DNA of 64,000 bases. Origin: Candidatus Accumulibacter cognatus (GTDB lineage: Bacteria > Pseudomonadota > Gammaproteobacteria > Burkholderiales > Rhodocyclaceae). The position numbers and the translations under genes were made by a program. The stretch covers positions 1,173,553-1,237,552 of the forward strand of contig CP058708.1 in the NCBI GenBank assembly GCA_013414765.1. Reading direction: 5' to 3'. Below are positions 8,573-18,230 of this stretch, one piece after another. The stretch's first letter is position 1. Each line of letters begins with the position of its first letter. The notes beneath the pieces are model-generated. The model was given only the letters and a program-made list of their open reading frames with translations. It was not told the DNA's origin and did not search any database.

Positions 8573-9376
8573 TCAGTTGGCGGGCAGGTGCAAGCGGTCG
8601 AGTCGCAGGCGCTGGCGTTCATCGAAGAGGCGTCGGGCGCCCAGACTCACCGCCACCATGGTGCCGAAACCGGTGCCGCCGGCGATCAGGAACATCACCA
8701 GAATCTGGTACTTGACGGCTTCCACCGGCGGTGTTCCGGCCAGGATCTGGCCGGTCATCATCCCCGGCAGGCTGACGATGCCGGCGGCAGACATGGCGTT
8801 GATGATCGGGATCATGCCGACCCGCATCGCTTCGCGGCGGCTGTCGGAAATCGCCCGCTGCCAGTCCTGACCGAGTGCCAGCCTGGCTTCGATGACCGCT
8901 CGTCCTTGCGCGGCGTCCTGGGTCAGACGATCGAGTCCCAGCGAGATGCCGTTCATGGTGTTGCCGAGCACCATGCCAAGCAGCGGTATCGCGTATTGCG
9001 GCGCGTACCAGGGGTCGGTGCCGATGACCAGGAGCAGCGCCAGCAGTGTCACCGTGAATGACGAGACGAACATCGACAGGGTGCCGACACCGAAACCCCA
9101 GCCGCCGACAAAGCGGCGCTTTTGCCTGACCATCACCTCGCGCCCGGCGACCACCAGCATCACCGCTGCCAGCAAGGCCACCCAGAGTGGCTGCGCACTC
9201 TCGAACAACACCTTGAGCACCAGGCCAATCAGAAACAACTGCACCGTGCTGCGCGCGGCCGAGACCAGCAGCGGGCGTTCGACGCCGATCCGCAGGCGCC
9301 GCGACAGACCGGCGAGAACTAGGATCAGGAGCGCGGCGATCGCAAGATCGAACGGCGAAAGCGCAAGCACGTTCAT
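8573..9376 (-). CDS. fetB: FetB-like (UPF0014/YbbM) ABC exporter permease
   Basis: The protein is 267 aa with about seven membrane segments and UPF0014 signatures: ARSTVQLFLIG, GNTMNGISLGLDR, IPIINAMSAAGIVSLPGMM and GGTGFGTMVAV. FetB with FetA forms an iron exporter that protects E. coli from oxidative stress; other members may move other substrates. The start codon overlaps the stop of the ATPase gene as ATGA, so the two are co-translated. Confidence 0.9.
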   Translation of the reverse strand: MNVLALSPFDLAIAALLILVLAGLSRRLRIGVERPLLVSAARSTVQLFLIGLVLKVLFESAQPLWVALLAAVMLVVAGREVMVRQKRRFVGGWGFGVGTLSMFVSSFTVTLLALLLVIGTDPWYAPQYAIPLLGMVLGNTMNGISLGLDRLTQDAAQGRAVIEARLALGQDWQRAISDSRREAMRVGMIPIINAMSAAGIVSLPGMMTGQILAGTPPVEAVKYQILVMFLIAGGTGFGTMVAVSLGARRLFDERQRLRLDRLHLPAN

Positions 9377-9978
9377 CGCCGCCCGCTCTCCTGCAGCTTG
9401 CCGCCGTCGAGGTGATAGCGGCGTTGCGCAACGCGCCCGATCTGGCCGGCGTCATGGCTGACCCAGAGCAGCGCCGCCTGTCGCTGCCGGCGATAGTCGT
9501 CGAGCAAGGCCTCGACGCGACGGGTACTGTCCTGGTCGAGGTTGCCGGTCGGTTCGTCGAGCAGCAGGACGGACGGGGCCTGCATCAGCGTTCGCAACAA
9601 GGCAAAGCGCTGCCTTTCGCCGGTCGAACAGCGGGCGACTTCCCAATCCATTGCGGCTACGGGCAGGCCGAGCCGTTCAATCCACGCCGCATCGATACCG
9701 TGCTCGAAGTGATCACGGATCCTTTCCGACCACCACTGGCTCTCGGCAACCAGCAAGGCCACCGCGCGCCGCCACGCGGGCGCTGGCAGGCTCGTGCAAC
9801 TGGCGTCATCAAGTCGCACCTCGCCACGATGCGGGTCGAGGTCGGCGATGGCGCGCAACAACAACGTCTTGCCACTGCCCGAAGATCCTTCAATGCAGAC
9901 ACACTCGCCAGCACCGATCGCGAGTTCAATCGGACCGACATGGCGGGTCACGAGCTGTTGAATGCGCAGGCAGGGCAT
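9373..9978 (-). CDS. fetA: FetA-like ABC transporter ATPase
   Basis: The protein is 201 aa from ATG at 9978, the position where homology to ABC ATPases begins; the frame is open further upstream but without family sequence. Walker A is EGSSGSGKT, a variant ABC signature is CSTGERQRFAL, Walker B is VLLLDEPTGNLD and the H-loop is WVSHD. The short length fits the FetA/YbbL group. It pairs with the overlapping FetB-like permease. The polyphosphate kinase gene lies 85 bases upstream on the same strand and could share a transcript. Confidence 0.87.
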   Translation of the reverse strand: MPCLRIQQLVTRHVGPIELAIGAGECVCIEGSSGSGKTLLLRAIADLDPHRGEVRLDDASCTSLPAPAWRRAVALLVAESQWWSERIRDHFEHGIDAAWIERLGLPVAAMDWEVARCSTGERQRFALLRTLMQAPSVLLLDEPTGNLDQDSTRRVEALLDDYRRQRQAALLWVSHDAGQIGRVAQRRYHLDGGKLQESGRR

Positions 9979-10063
9979 CGACGATCCGAAGTCTGAACCA
10001 GCGACCAGCACAGCGACTTGGTCGCAGGGGCGTTTGCGGCGCCCCTCACGAGTCGCCGCCGAC

Positions 10064-11320
10064 TTACAGGATCGGCGTATGTGCGGCAGTCGGCATTGCC
10101 GAGCCGCTCGGTTCGTATACCACATGCGGACGGCCAACGAGCAGTGGATCGATCGGGCCGATGGCCTCGATGTCCTTGCCGGTGTAATTCAGCTTGTGGA
10201 GGACGTAACGCATGGCGTTCAGACGCGCCCGCTTCTTGCAGTCGGACTTGATCACCGTCCACGGCGTCTCCGCCGTGTCGGTATGGAAGAACATCGCTTC
10301 CTTGGCTTTGGTGTAGTCATCCCACTTGTTGAGTGAGGCCAGGTCGATCGGCGACAGCTTCCACTGCTTGAGTGGGTGCACCTCGCGCTCCTTGAAGCGG
10401 CGGCGCTGTTCCTTGCGGCTGACCGAGAACCAGAACTTGACCAGGTGAATGCCACTGCGCACCAATGTACGTTCGACTTCCGGCGTCTGACGCATGAATT
10501 CCTGGTATTCCTCTTCGCTGCAGAAGCCCATCACGCGCTCGACACCGGCGCGGTTGTACCACGAACGATCACAGAAGACGATCTCGCCTGCGGTCGGCAG
10601 GTGACGGACATAGCGCTGGAAGTACCACTGACCCCGCTCCTGTTCATTCGGCTTCTCGAGCGCGACCACGCGCCCGCCCCGCGGATTGAGGTGCTCGGTA
10701 AAGCGCTTGATGGCACCACCCTTGCCTGCCGCATCGCGCCCCTCAAAAATGATCACGACGCGCTGCCCGGTTTCCTTCACCCAGTTTTGCAGCTTGAGCA
10801 GCTCAACCTGCAAACGGTACTTCTGCTTCTCATACGCCTTGCGCGACATCAGGTTGCGGTAGGGATAGGAATTGGTGTCGCGCCAACTGGTTGCCAGTTC
10901 GTCGTCGGGACTGGTCGCAGGCTTGGCCGCCGGCTCTTCCTCCTTGCCGAGCAGCGCCTTGCGCAGGGCCTGCGCATCATCCGGCGAAGATCCGGTCATG
11001 ATCGCTTCCAGCGTCTTGGCCAAGGAAGCCGTATCGCCGACGTTCGCCGAAGAGATGATGTCACGCAGGGCGACTTTCTTCTGTTCGATCGCCGAACTGG
11101 CGGCTTCGGCTACGTCATAGGCTTCCATGCCACCTGGGGTACGCGCCGGTGCAATGTCACCGGCAGAGGCCTTGCGCGGCTGTGCCGAACGCGTGGTCGT
11201 GGCAGGAGCACGTGTCCTGGTAGCCCGTCCTGCCGGTTTGGCAGCAGGAACCGCCGGATTGTCAGGGGTACCGGCCTTATCTTCAGCGCCTGCTGCGGGC
11301 GGCGGGGTTATCTTGTCCAT
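10064..11320 (-). CDS. ppk2: Polyphosphate kinase 2 (PPK2 family)
   Basis: The protein is 418 aa, with GGAGAAAG shortly before the ATG. The PPK2 domain starts at about residue 150: Walker A GRDAAGKGG, RFTEHLNPRG, Walker B DRSWYNRAGVERVMGF and the lid region SRKEQRRRFKEREVHPLKQWK. PPK2 transfers phosphate between polyphosphate and nucleotides, usually making GTP or ATP from polyphosphate. The first 120 or so residues are a low-complexity Ala/Pro/Thr-rich extension followed by a helical segment; this is longer than in basic one-domain PPK2 proteins (around 300 aa). Presence of PPK2 fits a polyphosphate-accumulating host. Subclass is not certain from sequence alone, although class I looks likely. 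Confidence 0.93.
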   Translation of the reverse strand: MDKITPPPAAGAEDKAGTPDNPAVPAAKPAGRATRTRAPATTTRSAQPRKASAGDIAPARTPGGMEAYDVAEAASSAIEQKKVALRDIISSANVGDTASLAKTLEAIMTGSSPDDAQALRKALLGKEEEPAAKPATSPDDELATSWRDTNSYPYRNLMSRKAYEKQKYRLQVELLKLQNWVKETGQRVVIIFEGRDAAGKGGAIKRFTEHLNPRGGRVVALEKPNEQERGQWYFQRYVRHLPTAGEIVFCDRSWYNRAGVERVMGFCSEEEYQEFMRQTPEVERTLVRSGIHLVKFWFSVSRKEQRRRFKEREVHPLKQWKLSPIDLASLNKWDDYTKAKEAMFFHTDTAETPWTVIKSDCKKRARLNAMRYVLHKLNYTGKDIEAIGPIDPLLVGRPHVVYEPSGSAMPTAAHTPIL

Positions 11321-11720
11321 CTATCTCTTTCTCCAATGGGGGGGTGTCTGTTGCGAAAAGTCGACGCCGGATCGTGGTTTGGCGGTGCCTGTGATGATAC
11401 CGCCGAGATGTCATACACTTCAATCGCTTGAATGCCCTTGAGCAAATCTTTTCCGGGTTTTTCTGCGGTTGCCGTGCTCACCCTGAAAAAGTCCGGCCCG
11501 GCACCTGCCGAGCGCGCCACGGGCGGCAAACGGCGCCCCAAAAAGCCGGACTTTGATGAGTGATTTCAGCGATTTTCGGACGATTCCATCTCTGATTGTG
11601 ATTATTCTTTGTGCAAGCACTTTCTCAATATGCAATTTGTTAGCATAGGCCGAATGCGCCGAGAAATTTGCATGCAAACAAACGTCACCATCGGTCGCGT
11701 CTCTAGAGGAGAAGACTGGA
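11321..11720. other. 400-bp divergent intergenic region
   Basis: This gap lies between ppk2 (minus) and the lactate dehydrogenase gene (plus). No credible coding sequence is seen. The right half (about 11570-11700) is clearly more AT-rich than the surroundings and ends in a strong ribosome binding site (GAGGAGA, 11706-11712) for the dehydrogenase. Promoters for both genes should lie here; I see no convincing consensus pair or operator palindrome. Confidence 0.5.
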
Positions 11721-14489
11721 ATGAAATCGCTAATTTCTGACCTGCACACGCATTTTCCCGCTGATCGGGTCATTGCCGACGAACTGCGCCGGCTGGCCTG
11801 GGGCACCGATGCCAGTTTTTACCGGCTGGTACCGCGCGTCGTAGTGGTCGTTGAAAACGAGGCCGACCTGCTGCACGTGCTGGCGGTCACCCGACAGCAC
11901 CGCATTCACCTGACCTTCCGCGCTGCCGGTACCAGCCTCTCCGGGCAGGCAGTGACCGACGGAGTCCTGGTTCTCATCGGAGAAGGCTTTGCCAGTTTCG
12001 AGGTGGCTGCCGATGCACTGAGCGTTCGCCTGGGACCGGGAATCGTGGGCAGCGAAGTGAATCGTCGACTCGCCCATCTGGGGCGCAAGATCGGCCCTGA
12101 TCCGGCATCGATCGCGACCTGCAAGATCGGCGGCATCGCCGCCAACAACGCTTCCGGGATGTGCTGTGGCACCGCCCAGAACAGTTACCGAACCCTCGCC
12201 GGCATGCGTGTCATCCTGGTCGATGGCTGTGTGCTGGATACCGAGGAAGCAGCCAGTGTTGCCGCTTTCCGTCAGAGCCACGCCAGGCTTCTCGATGAAC
12301 TTGAATGCCTCGCAGAGCAGACCCTTGCCGACACCGCCCTGGCCGGCCGTATCCGGCACAAGTTCAAGATCAAGAACACCACCGGCTACAGCCTCAACGC
12401 GCTGGTCGATTACCGCGATCCGCTCGAAATCCTGACGCATCTGATGATCGGCTCTGAAGGCACGCTGGGCTTCATTTCCCGAATCACCTATCGCACGGTG
12501 GTGGAAGATCCGTGCAAGGCCAGCGCGCTGATCTTCTTTCCGGATATCGAGACTGCCTGCCAGGCCGTGGTTCGCCTCAAGCCACAACCGGTTTCGGCGG
12601 TGGAACTGCTCGACCGCGCCGCCCTGCGTTCCGTGGAAAACAAGCCCGGCCTGCCAGCGATCATCCGTGCGCTCGGCGATTCCGTCGCCGCCCTGCTGGT
12701 CGAGGTTCGTTCGCAGGATACCCGCGGGCTGCAGGCACATATCGATGCCGCCCTCGCGGCAATGACCGGCGTTGCGACCGTCGAAGCGCCGTACTTTTCG
12801 ACCGACCCGGAAACCTGCGAAATGTACTGGAAAGTACGCAAGGGCACCTTCCCCTCGGTCGGCGCGATGCGCCGCGCCGGCACGACGGTGATCATCGAGG
12901 ATGTGGCTTTCCCGATCGCCTCCCTGGCTGCGGCCACGCTCGACCTGCAGGCTCTGCTCAAGCAACACGGCTACCACGAGGCGATCATCTTCGGGCACGC
13001 TCTGGAGGGCAATCTGCACTTCGTGTTCACCCAGGACTTCGGAGATCCGGCGGAAGTGCAGCGCTACGCCGGCTTCATGGACGAGGTCTGCAAGCTGGTG
13101 GTCGAGAAGTATGACGGCTCGCTGAAGGCCGAACACGGCACCGGGCGCAACATGGCACCTTTCGTCGAAATGGAGTGGGGCAAGCAGGCCACCGACCTGA
13201 TGCGCCGCATCAAGATGCTGTTCGACCCGGAGAACCGCCTCAATCCCGGAGTCATTCTGAATGACGATCCGGCGGCGCACCTGCAACACCTCAAGCCCAT
13301 GCCTCCCGCCGAGGACATCGTCGATCGCTGCATCGAATGCGGCTTCTGTGAACCTCTGTGCCCCTCGCACCAACTGACCCTGTCGCCGCGCCAGCGCATC
13401 GTCAGCTGGCGCGAACTGTCGCGGCGCAGCGCTGCTGGCGAGCCTGCCGGCGCACTCGGCAAGGATTATCCCTACTTTGGGCTCGATACCTGCGCGGGTT
13501 GCGGATTATGCTCCACCGCCTGTCCGGTGGCGATCAATACCGGCGACCTGACCCGTCGCCTGCGCGGCCGCGCCCAGAGTGATCTCGCGCGCAGCGTCGG
13601 CCGCTGGACTGGCGAGCACTTCGGAGCCGTCGCTTCGACTGCCCGCCTGGGATTGCAGCTCGGCCACCTGGCCAGTGCGGTCGTTGGCGACAAGGCACTT
13701 GGCATACTCTCCGGTGGCGCCTGGAAAACGGCCATGCCGCGCGCCGGCAGGGCGGTCAGGGCGCATCAGGGTAACGGCGATCCGGTGGTCTACTTTCCGG
13801 CCTGCGGCGGACGGATTTTTGGGCCGAATGCCGCAGGCGAAGCGCAACTCGGCGAGGTGATCCAGCAAGTGCTGGTCCGCGCCGGTTATGCCCCCCGCCT
13901 GCCACCGGAATTTGACCGTCTCTGTTGTGGCCAGATGCTGGCCAGCAAGGGCCTGGCTGAAGAAGCCAACGCCAGTGCCGCGCGCCTCGAGGCGGTACTC
14001 GACGCCGCCAGCGAGCACGGCCGCTACCCGATCATCATGGATGCCAGTACCTGCAGCGTGCGCATGCAGGAATATCTGGCTGGCCGCCTGCCACTCCTCG
14101 ACTTCCACGAATTTGCCCACGATGCGCTCCTGCCCAGGCTCAGGCTGGTCAGGCAGGCCGGCCCGATTGCCCTGCACATCAACTGCAGCGTACGCAAGAG
14201 TGGTTCGGACGCCAAGCTGCAGAAAGTCGTCCATGCCTGTGTCGAACGGGTGATTGCGCCGGCAGGGGTATCTTGCTGCGGCTTCTCGGGCGATCGCGGT
14301 TTCGTGGTGCCGGAGTTGAACCAGCATGCCCTGCGCAAGATTCACGACGAACTGCCAGCGAGCTGCATGCGCGGCGTCTCCAGCAACCGAACCTGTGAAA
14401 TCGGTCTGACGGCAGAAAGCGGGCGGACCTATCGTTCTGTTGCTTACCTGCTGGAGGAGTGCAACCGAACACCTACCATGGAAGATTGA
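11721..14489 (+). CDS. FAD-linked D-lactate dehydrogenase with fused Fe-S/CCG domains
   Basis: The protein is 922 aa behind GAGGAGA. Domains in order are: an FAD-binding (PCMH-type) domain at about residues 35-260 with FRAAGTSLSGQAV and GGIAANNASGM; FAD-oxidase C-terminal domain to about 520 with GHALEGNLHFVF and KAEHGTGRNMAPFVE; two 4Fe-4S motifs, CIECGFCEPLCP and CAGCGLCSTACP; and two cysteine-rich CCG motifs, CCGQMLASKG and CCGFSGDRGF. This is the architecture of quinone-linked D-lactate (or related 2-hydroxyacid) dehydrogenases, equivalent to GlcD and GlcF parts fused in one chain. It is likely attached to the membrane face and feeds electrons to quinone. Exact substrate, D-lactate versus other 2-hydroxyacids, is inferred. 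Confidence 0.88.
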   Translation: MKSLISDLHTHFPADRVIADELRRLAWGTDASFYRLVPRVVVVVENEADLLHVLAVTRQHRIHLTFRAAGTSLSGQAVTDGVLVLIGEGFASFEVAADALSVRLGPGIVGSEVNRRLAHLGRKIGPDPASIATCKIGGIAANNASGMCCGTAQNSYRTLAGMRVILVDGCVLDTEEAASVAAFRQSHARLLDELECLAEQTLADTALAGRIRHKFKIKNTTGYSLNALVDYRDPLEILTHLMIGSEGTLGFISRITYRTVVEDPCKASALIFFPDIETACQAVVRLKPQPVSAVELLDRAALRSVENKPGLPAIIRALGDSVAALLVEVRSQDTRGLQAHIDAALAAMTGVATVEAPYFSTDPETCEMYWKVRKGTFPSVGAMRRAGTTVIIEDVAFPIASLAAATLDLQALLKQHGYHEAIIFGHALEGNLHFVFTQDFGDPAEVQRYAGFMDEVCKLVVEKYDGSLKAEHGTGRNMAPFVEMEWGKQATDLMRRIKMLFDPENRLNPGVILNDDPAAHLQHLKPMPPAEDIVDRCIECGFCEPLCPSHQLTLSPRQRIVSWRELSRRSAAGEPAGALGKDYPYFGLDTCAGCGLCSTACPVAINTGDLTRRLRGRAQSDLARSVGRWTGEHFGAVASTARLGLQLGHLASAVVGDKALGILSGGAWKTAMPRAGRAVRAHQGNGDPVVYFPACGGRIFGPNAAGEAQLGEVIQQVLVRAGYAPRLPPEFDRLCCGQMLASKGLAEEANASAARLEAVLDAASEHGRYPIIMDASTCSVRMQEYLAGRLPLLDFHEFAHDALLPRLRLVRQAGPIALHINCSVRKSGSDAKLQKVVHACVERVIAPAGVSCCGFSGDRGFVVPELNQHALRKIHDELPASCMRGVSSNRTCEIGLTAESGRTYRSVAYLLEECNRTPTMED

Positions 14490-14612
14490 TTCAGGACAAC
14501 CCCTTGTCATCACCGCCACCAGTCAGACCTTCGCTGGCCTTCCGGGGGCATTTTTCACCTCTCGGATGACCGGATTTGGGGGACATCTCAGGGCCAGACT
14601 TCCTTCGCCCTT

Positions 14613-17600
14613 TTACGCAGGCACCGAACGTTCCTGGGCGGACCGAGGCAGCATCAGGGTAATGCCGACCCCGTGACCAGGTGAACTGGCCACCTCGACC
14701 GTCCCGCCGAGAATGCCGGTTACCAGATTATAGACGATGTACAAGCCCAGCCCGCTGCCACCCTGCCCCAGGCGGGTGGTAAAAAACGGTTCGAAGATAC
14801 GGTTGAGCGTTTCTGTGGCAATACCCACGCCATTGTCAAGATAGCGAATGACCAATTGCTGCTCGCCAAGGGCCTGCGCCTGCAACTCGATGCGCCCCTC
14901 GTCGATACCCTCAAAACCATGCACCAGCGAGTTGGTGACCAGATTGGTAATGACCTGTTCAAGCGGCCCGGGGTAACTGTCCATGACCAACCCGGCCGGG
15001 ATGTCCACGTCGATCCGGTGCCGCGTGTGCTTGAAGGTCAGCCGCAAGGTGACCAGCATTTCTTCGACTAGCTGACCCAGGTCGAAAGAACGACGACGGG
15101 CACTGCTCTGGTCCACCGCCACCTGCTTGAAGTGCCCGATCAGGTCAGCGGCACGAGCACTGTTGCGCTCCAGGAGAACGACAGCTTCGCGACCCTGGCC
15201 GAGAAACTCGTCCATCTGCGAGCGACGCAACGTGCCGGTAGCGAAAGCGTCGGCAATGTCGCGCAGTTGCCCGGCGAACAGACTGGCGACGAGGCGCGTG
15301 TTGCCAAGGGGGGTACTCAGTTCGTGCGCGACGCCAGCGACCAGATGGCCGAGTGCTGCCAGCTTCTCCGACTGGACGAGTTGCGTCATCGCCCGCCGCA
15401 ACTCGGTAGTACGCTCGGCGACCAATTCCTCGAGATGGTCGCGATGCCGCTGCAACTCCTCCTCGGCACGCTTACGCTCGGTGACATCGAATATCAGTGA
15501 CAACAATACCCTTTCATCGCCAAGACGCAAGGTCTCCGCTGCATAGAGTGCCTCTCGAACATCACCCGTCCTGGTCCGGAAACGCATGGGCGTTTCCGGG
15601 AAAAAACCATCCCTGCAAAGTTGCGCGATCATCCGTTCGCGCGCCTCAGGATCGACCCAGACCCCGAGTTCCTTGGCAGTATTCCCAATCAATTCTTCGC
15701 GGCCATAGTCCAGCATGCGCTCGAATTTGACATTGACGTCGATGAAGCGGCTGCTTTCGATTTCCGAAATGCCCATCGGCGCCGGACTCAGATGGAAGGC
15801 CTTGGCGAAGCGTTCCTCGCTTTCCCGCAATGCAGCCTCGGCGCGTCTACGCTCGGTGATGTCCAGTCCGACACTGAAGATTTCCTGCACCTGGCCTTGC
15901 GCATCGCAGATCGCCTTGTTGGTCCAGGCAATCCACACCCGCTTGCCGTTGCGGCACATGTTCTCGTTGCTGTGATGAGTGAACTGCCCGGGGTCAAGAA
16001 CGAGGTCCTGGACGATCGCCCGAAGATCTGTCCCGTCATCGGCAAACGGCGGGACGATTGTCCCAACCACATGCTGTCCCAGAAGTTCTTCCTCCGAGTA
16101 ACCAAAGAACTCCAGGCCAAACTCGTTGATGAAGATGATCATCCCCTGCGAATTCAGGCGCACGATGATGATATTGGCATTCTCGACGAGTTCCCGGTAT
16201 TTGTGCTCGCTCTCCAGCAGTGCCCGATCCGCCTGCTTGCTCGCGGTAATGTCCCGGATTGTGCCGATCATCTTGATCGCCACACCGTGCTCATCAAATT
16301 CGAGTTCCCCGAGTCCATGCACCCAGCGCTCCTGACCGTCGCTATAACGAAGGATACGGTACTGCCGGTCAAAGCGATTTCCTCTGGCGAGGACGTGGTC
16401 GCCAAGATGCTCGAGCATGTCCTTCCTGTCTTCCGGATGGACAAGGTCGGTCCAGCCAGCGACGGTCTTCGGAAAGGAACCATCAATGCCGAAGATCTGG
16501 TCGAGCGTCTCAGAACTGATCCAGGTACCTGCACGTACGTCGAAATAATAGGAACCCAGGCCACCGACTTCCTGCGATCGTCTGAGAACAAACGCACTCT
16601 CGCAGAGTGCCTTGTCAGCCTGGTCACGCTCTACCCGCACGCGCAGCACCCCGATGCCAAAGGCCAGATCGCCGGCCAGTTCACTCAACAGGACGATTTC
16701 ATCGCGATCGAAAGCATGCGCTGTTGCCGAGAAGATATTCAAGACGCCGAGTGTTCCGGATTGGGCCAGAAGCGGCAACGCGAACAGCGCGGCATAGTCG
16801 CGTTCGCCAACGGCCACACACCCGGGCGTGAAGCGTGGATCACTGTCAATGTCCTTGATCACGCAGGGTTGACCACTGCGCATGACCATGCCATGAGATC
16901 TGCCTGCACACTCACTGTCCGCCGAACCGATGTTCCACTCGTCGAGAATACCCTCTTTGTGGCTGGACTGCGCGACCACCGGACGAGGCGTACGGGCCTT
17001 GTCACCCTCGGAGTAAACCACATGGGCCCTATGGTAGCCACCAACTTCAACGATGATCCGGCAGACCGTGTTGACCAATTCGCTTTCGTCGGAGCTGCGG
17101 ATCAGTACCTGATTGCAGTCGCTGATCATCCGCAATTGCCGGTTGCTCCGGCGCAGTGCTTCTTCGATCTGCTCCCGACGGGCGATATCGTCGATCAGGT
17201 GTGCCTGTGCGAGCTGGAGGCTCTCAACCATCTTGTTGAACGACCTGGACAAACGCGCTGACTCATCGGCGCCAAGCTCCGGCGCCCGCAGATCGAGCCG
17301 CTGCAGACTGACAATGCTGTCCGCCGTTTCGCTCAGGCGCGCCAGCGGCTCGACGATGCGAGCCGACAACCGCTTGCTGACCAGGAAAACCAGTAGCACG
17401 ACAGCTCCGCCAACCAGAAAATAGCCGGCAATCAGGTAATGCGTGGCGACAGAAACCGTCTCGGAATTGGTGTAGAGCTGCAGTTCGGGACGAAGTGGAA
17501 GAAAACTCTCGGGGAGATCCAGACGCCTGAAGAGCATGGGCGGGTCTGAGCCCCTGTGACATCCCTCGGGAATCGGTATCTCGCGTTCCCCCATCCGCAG

Positions 17601-18212
17601 CATCAGGCAGCCCCCTTGTCCCATGAGCATGCCGGAACCGGTGAGGAGCGATTCATACTTGAGTACGGCGACCACGGCGCCTTCGATGCTTCCTGTCGGC
17701 GGAAACACGACGGGAGCGACAAACAAAAGATTTTCCTGATGCGCCAGCTCAACCTGGACATGCCCCCCTGCCAGCGCGGCCCTCAGGGCGAGAGAACCCT
17801 GGTGGTCGAAGCGCCAGTCAGGATCATTGGCGGCGATCGGCTTGCCCTCGAAATCGACGAGCCACAGCTCGCCCTCCCAAGCGCCCGGAAAGGCCTGATC
17901 GCGCAGGAAAGGAATCAGGTATTGGTCGCGGCCCAGGGAATCGACCAGACCGTTGCTGATGAAGGCATTGGCGGCCATCGCCCTGAGCATTCGATCGAGC
18001 GAGCGAATCTCGAATTCAAGCTGCCGAGCAACGACTTCTGTCTGGGAGTCAAAGGCAATCCGGGCGTTTTCGGTGATCAGGCGCTGGGAAACCAGGAAGG
18101 ACAGTGCCGCAAGAAAGGTCGCAGTGGCGGACGCCAGCGCCCCCATCAACAGTGCCAGGCGCACAGCGAGGCTTGCCTTTGCGCGTTCGCGCAGCCTCGA
18201 CAGGAAGTTCAC
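14613..18212 (-). CDS. Multi-domain membrane sensor histidine kinase (HAMP-GAF-PAS3-HisKA-HATPase)
   Basis: The protein is 1199 aa from a GTG start 18 bases after the binding-protein gene. A membrane segment at about 17-40, a periplasmic sensor region of about 220 residues, a second membrane segment near 260-280 and a HAMP region precede a GAF domain (about 350-540). Three PAS/PAC domains follow, each ending in a typical IRDITASKQ, LDITERRRAE or FDVTERKRAE linker. The H-box VAHELSTPLG lies near residue 960, and the ATPase domain has NLVTNSLVHGFEG, LDNGVGI and GGSGLGLYIV. No receiver domain or response regulator gene is next to it. The immediate upstream partner is a periplasmic substrate-binding protein, which suggests ligand-loaded binding protein is the signal. 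Confidence 0.9.
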   Translation of the reverse strand: MNFLSRLRERAKASLAVRLALLMGALASATATFLAALSFLVSQRLITENARIAFDSQTEVVARQLEFEIRSLDRMLRAMAANAFISNGLVDSLGRDQYLIPFLRDQAFPGAWEGELWLVDFEGKPIAANDPDWRFDHQGSLALRAALAGGHVQVELAHQENLLFVAPVVFPPTGSIEGAVVAVLKYESLLTGSGMLMGQGGCLMLRMGEREIPIPEGCHRGSDPPMLFRRLDLPESFLPLRPELQLYTNSETVSVATHYLIAGYFLVGGAVVLLVFLVSKRLSARIVEPLARLSETADSIVSLQRLDLRAPELGADESARLSRSFNKMVESLQLAQAHLIDDIARREQIEEALRRSNRQLRMISDCNQVLIRSSDESELVNTVCRIIVEVGGYHRAHVVYSEGDKARTPRPVVAQSSHKEGILDEWNIGSADSECAGRSHGMVMRSGQPCVIKDIDSDPRFTPGCVAVGERDYAALFALPLLAQSGTLGVLNIFSATAHAFDRDEIVLLSELAGDLAFGIGVLRVRVERDQADKALCESAFVLRRSQEVGGLGSYYFDVRAGTWISSETLDQIFGIDGSFPKTVAGWTDLVHPEDRKDMLEHLGDHVLARGNRFDRQYRILRYSDGQERWVHGLGELEFDEHGVAIKMIGTIRDITASKQADRALLESEHKYRELVENANIIIVRLNSQGMIIFINEFGLEFFGYSEEELLGQHVVGTIVPPFADDGTDLRAIVQDLVLDPGQFTHHSNENMCRNGKRVWIAWTNKAICDAQGQVQEIFSVGLDITERRRAEAALRESEERFAKAFHLSPAPMGISEIESSRFIDVNVKFERMLDYGREELIGNTAKELGVWVDPEARERMIAQLCRDGFFPETPMRFRTRTGDVREALYAAETLRLGDERVLLSLIFDVTERKRAEEELQRHRDHLEELVAERTTELRRAMTQLVQSEKLAALGHLVAGVAHELSTPLGNTRLVASLFAGQLRDIADAFATGTLRRSQMDEFLGQGREAVVLLERNSARAADLIGHFKQVAVDQSSARRRSFDLGQLVEEMLVTLRLTFKHTRHRIDVDIPAGLVMDSYPGPLEQVITNLVTNSLVHGFEGIDEGRIELQAQALGEQQLVIRYLDNGVGIATETLNRIFEPFFTTRLGQGGSGLGLYIVYNLVTGILGGTVEVASSPGHGVGITLMLPRSAQERSVPA

Positions 18213-18230
18213 GGCTGCCGTATTCGCCGG

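Noticed and set aside
11730-13373. 547-codon open frame on the minus strand inside the lactate dehydrogenase gene
   Set aside because: It is antisense to a gene with clear FAD and Fe-S motifs; the translated sequence shows no recognisable family. GC-rich codon bias creates such frames.
15621-17261. 546-codon plus-strand frame inside the histidine kinase gene
   Set aside because: Antisense to PAS and GAF domains with no family features of its own.
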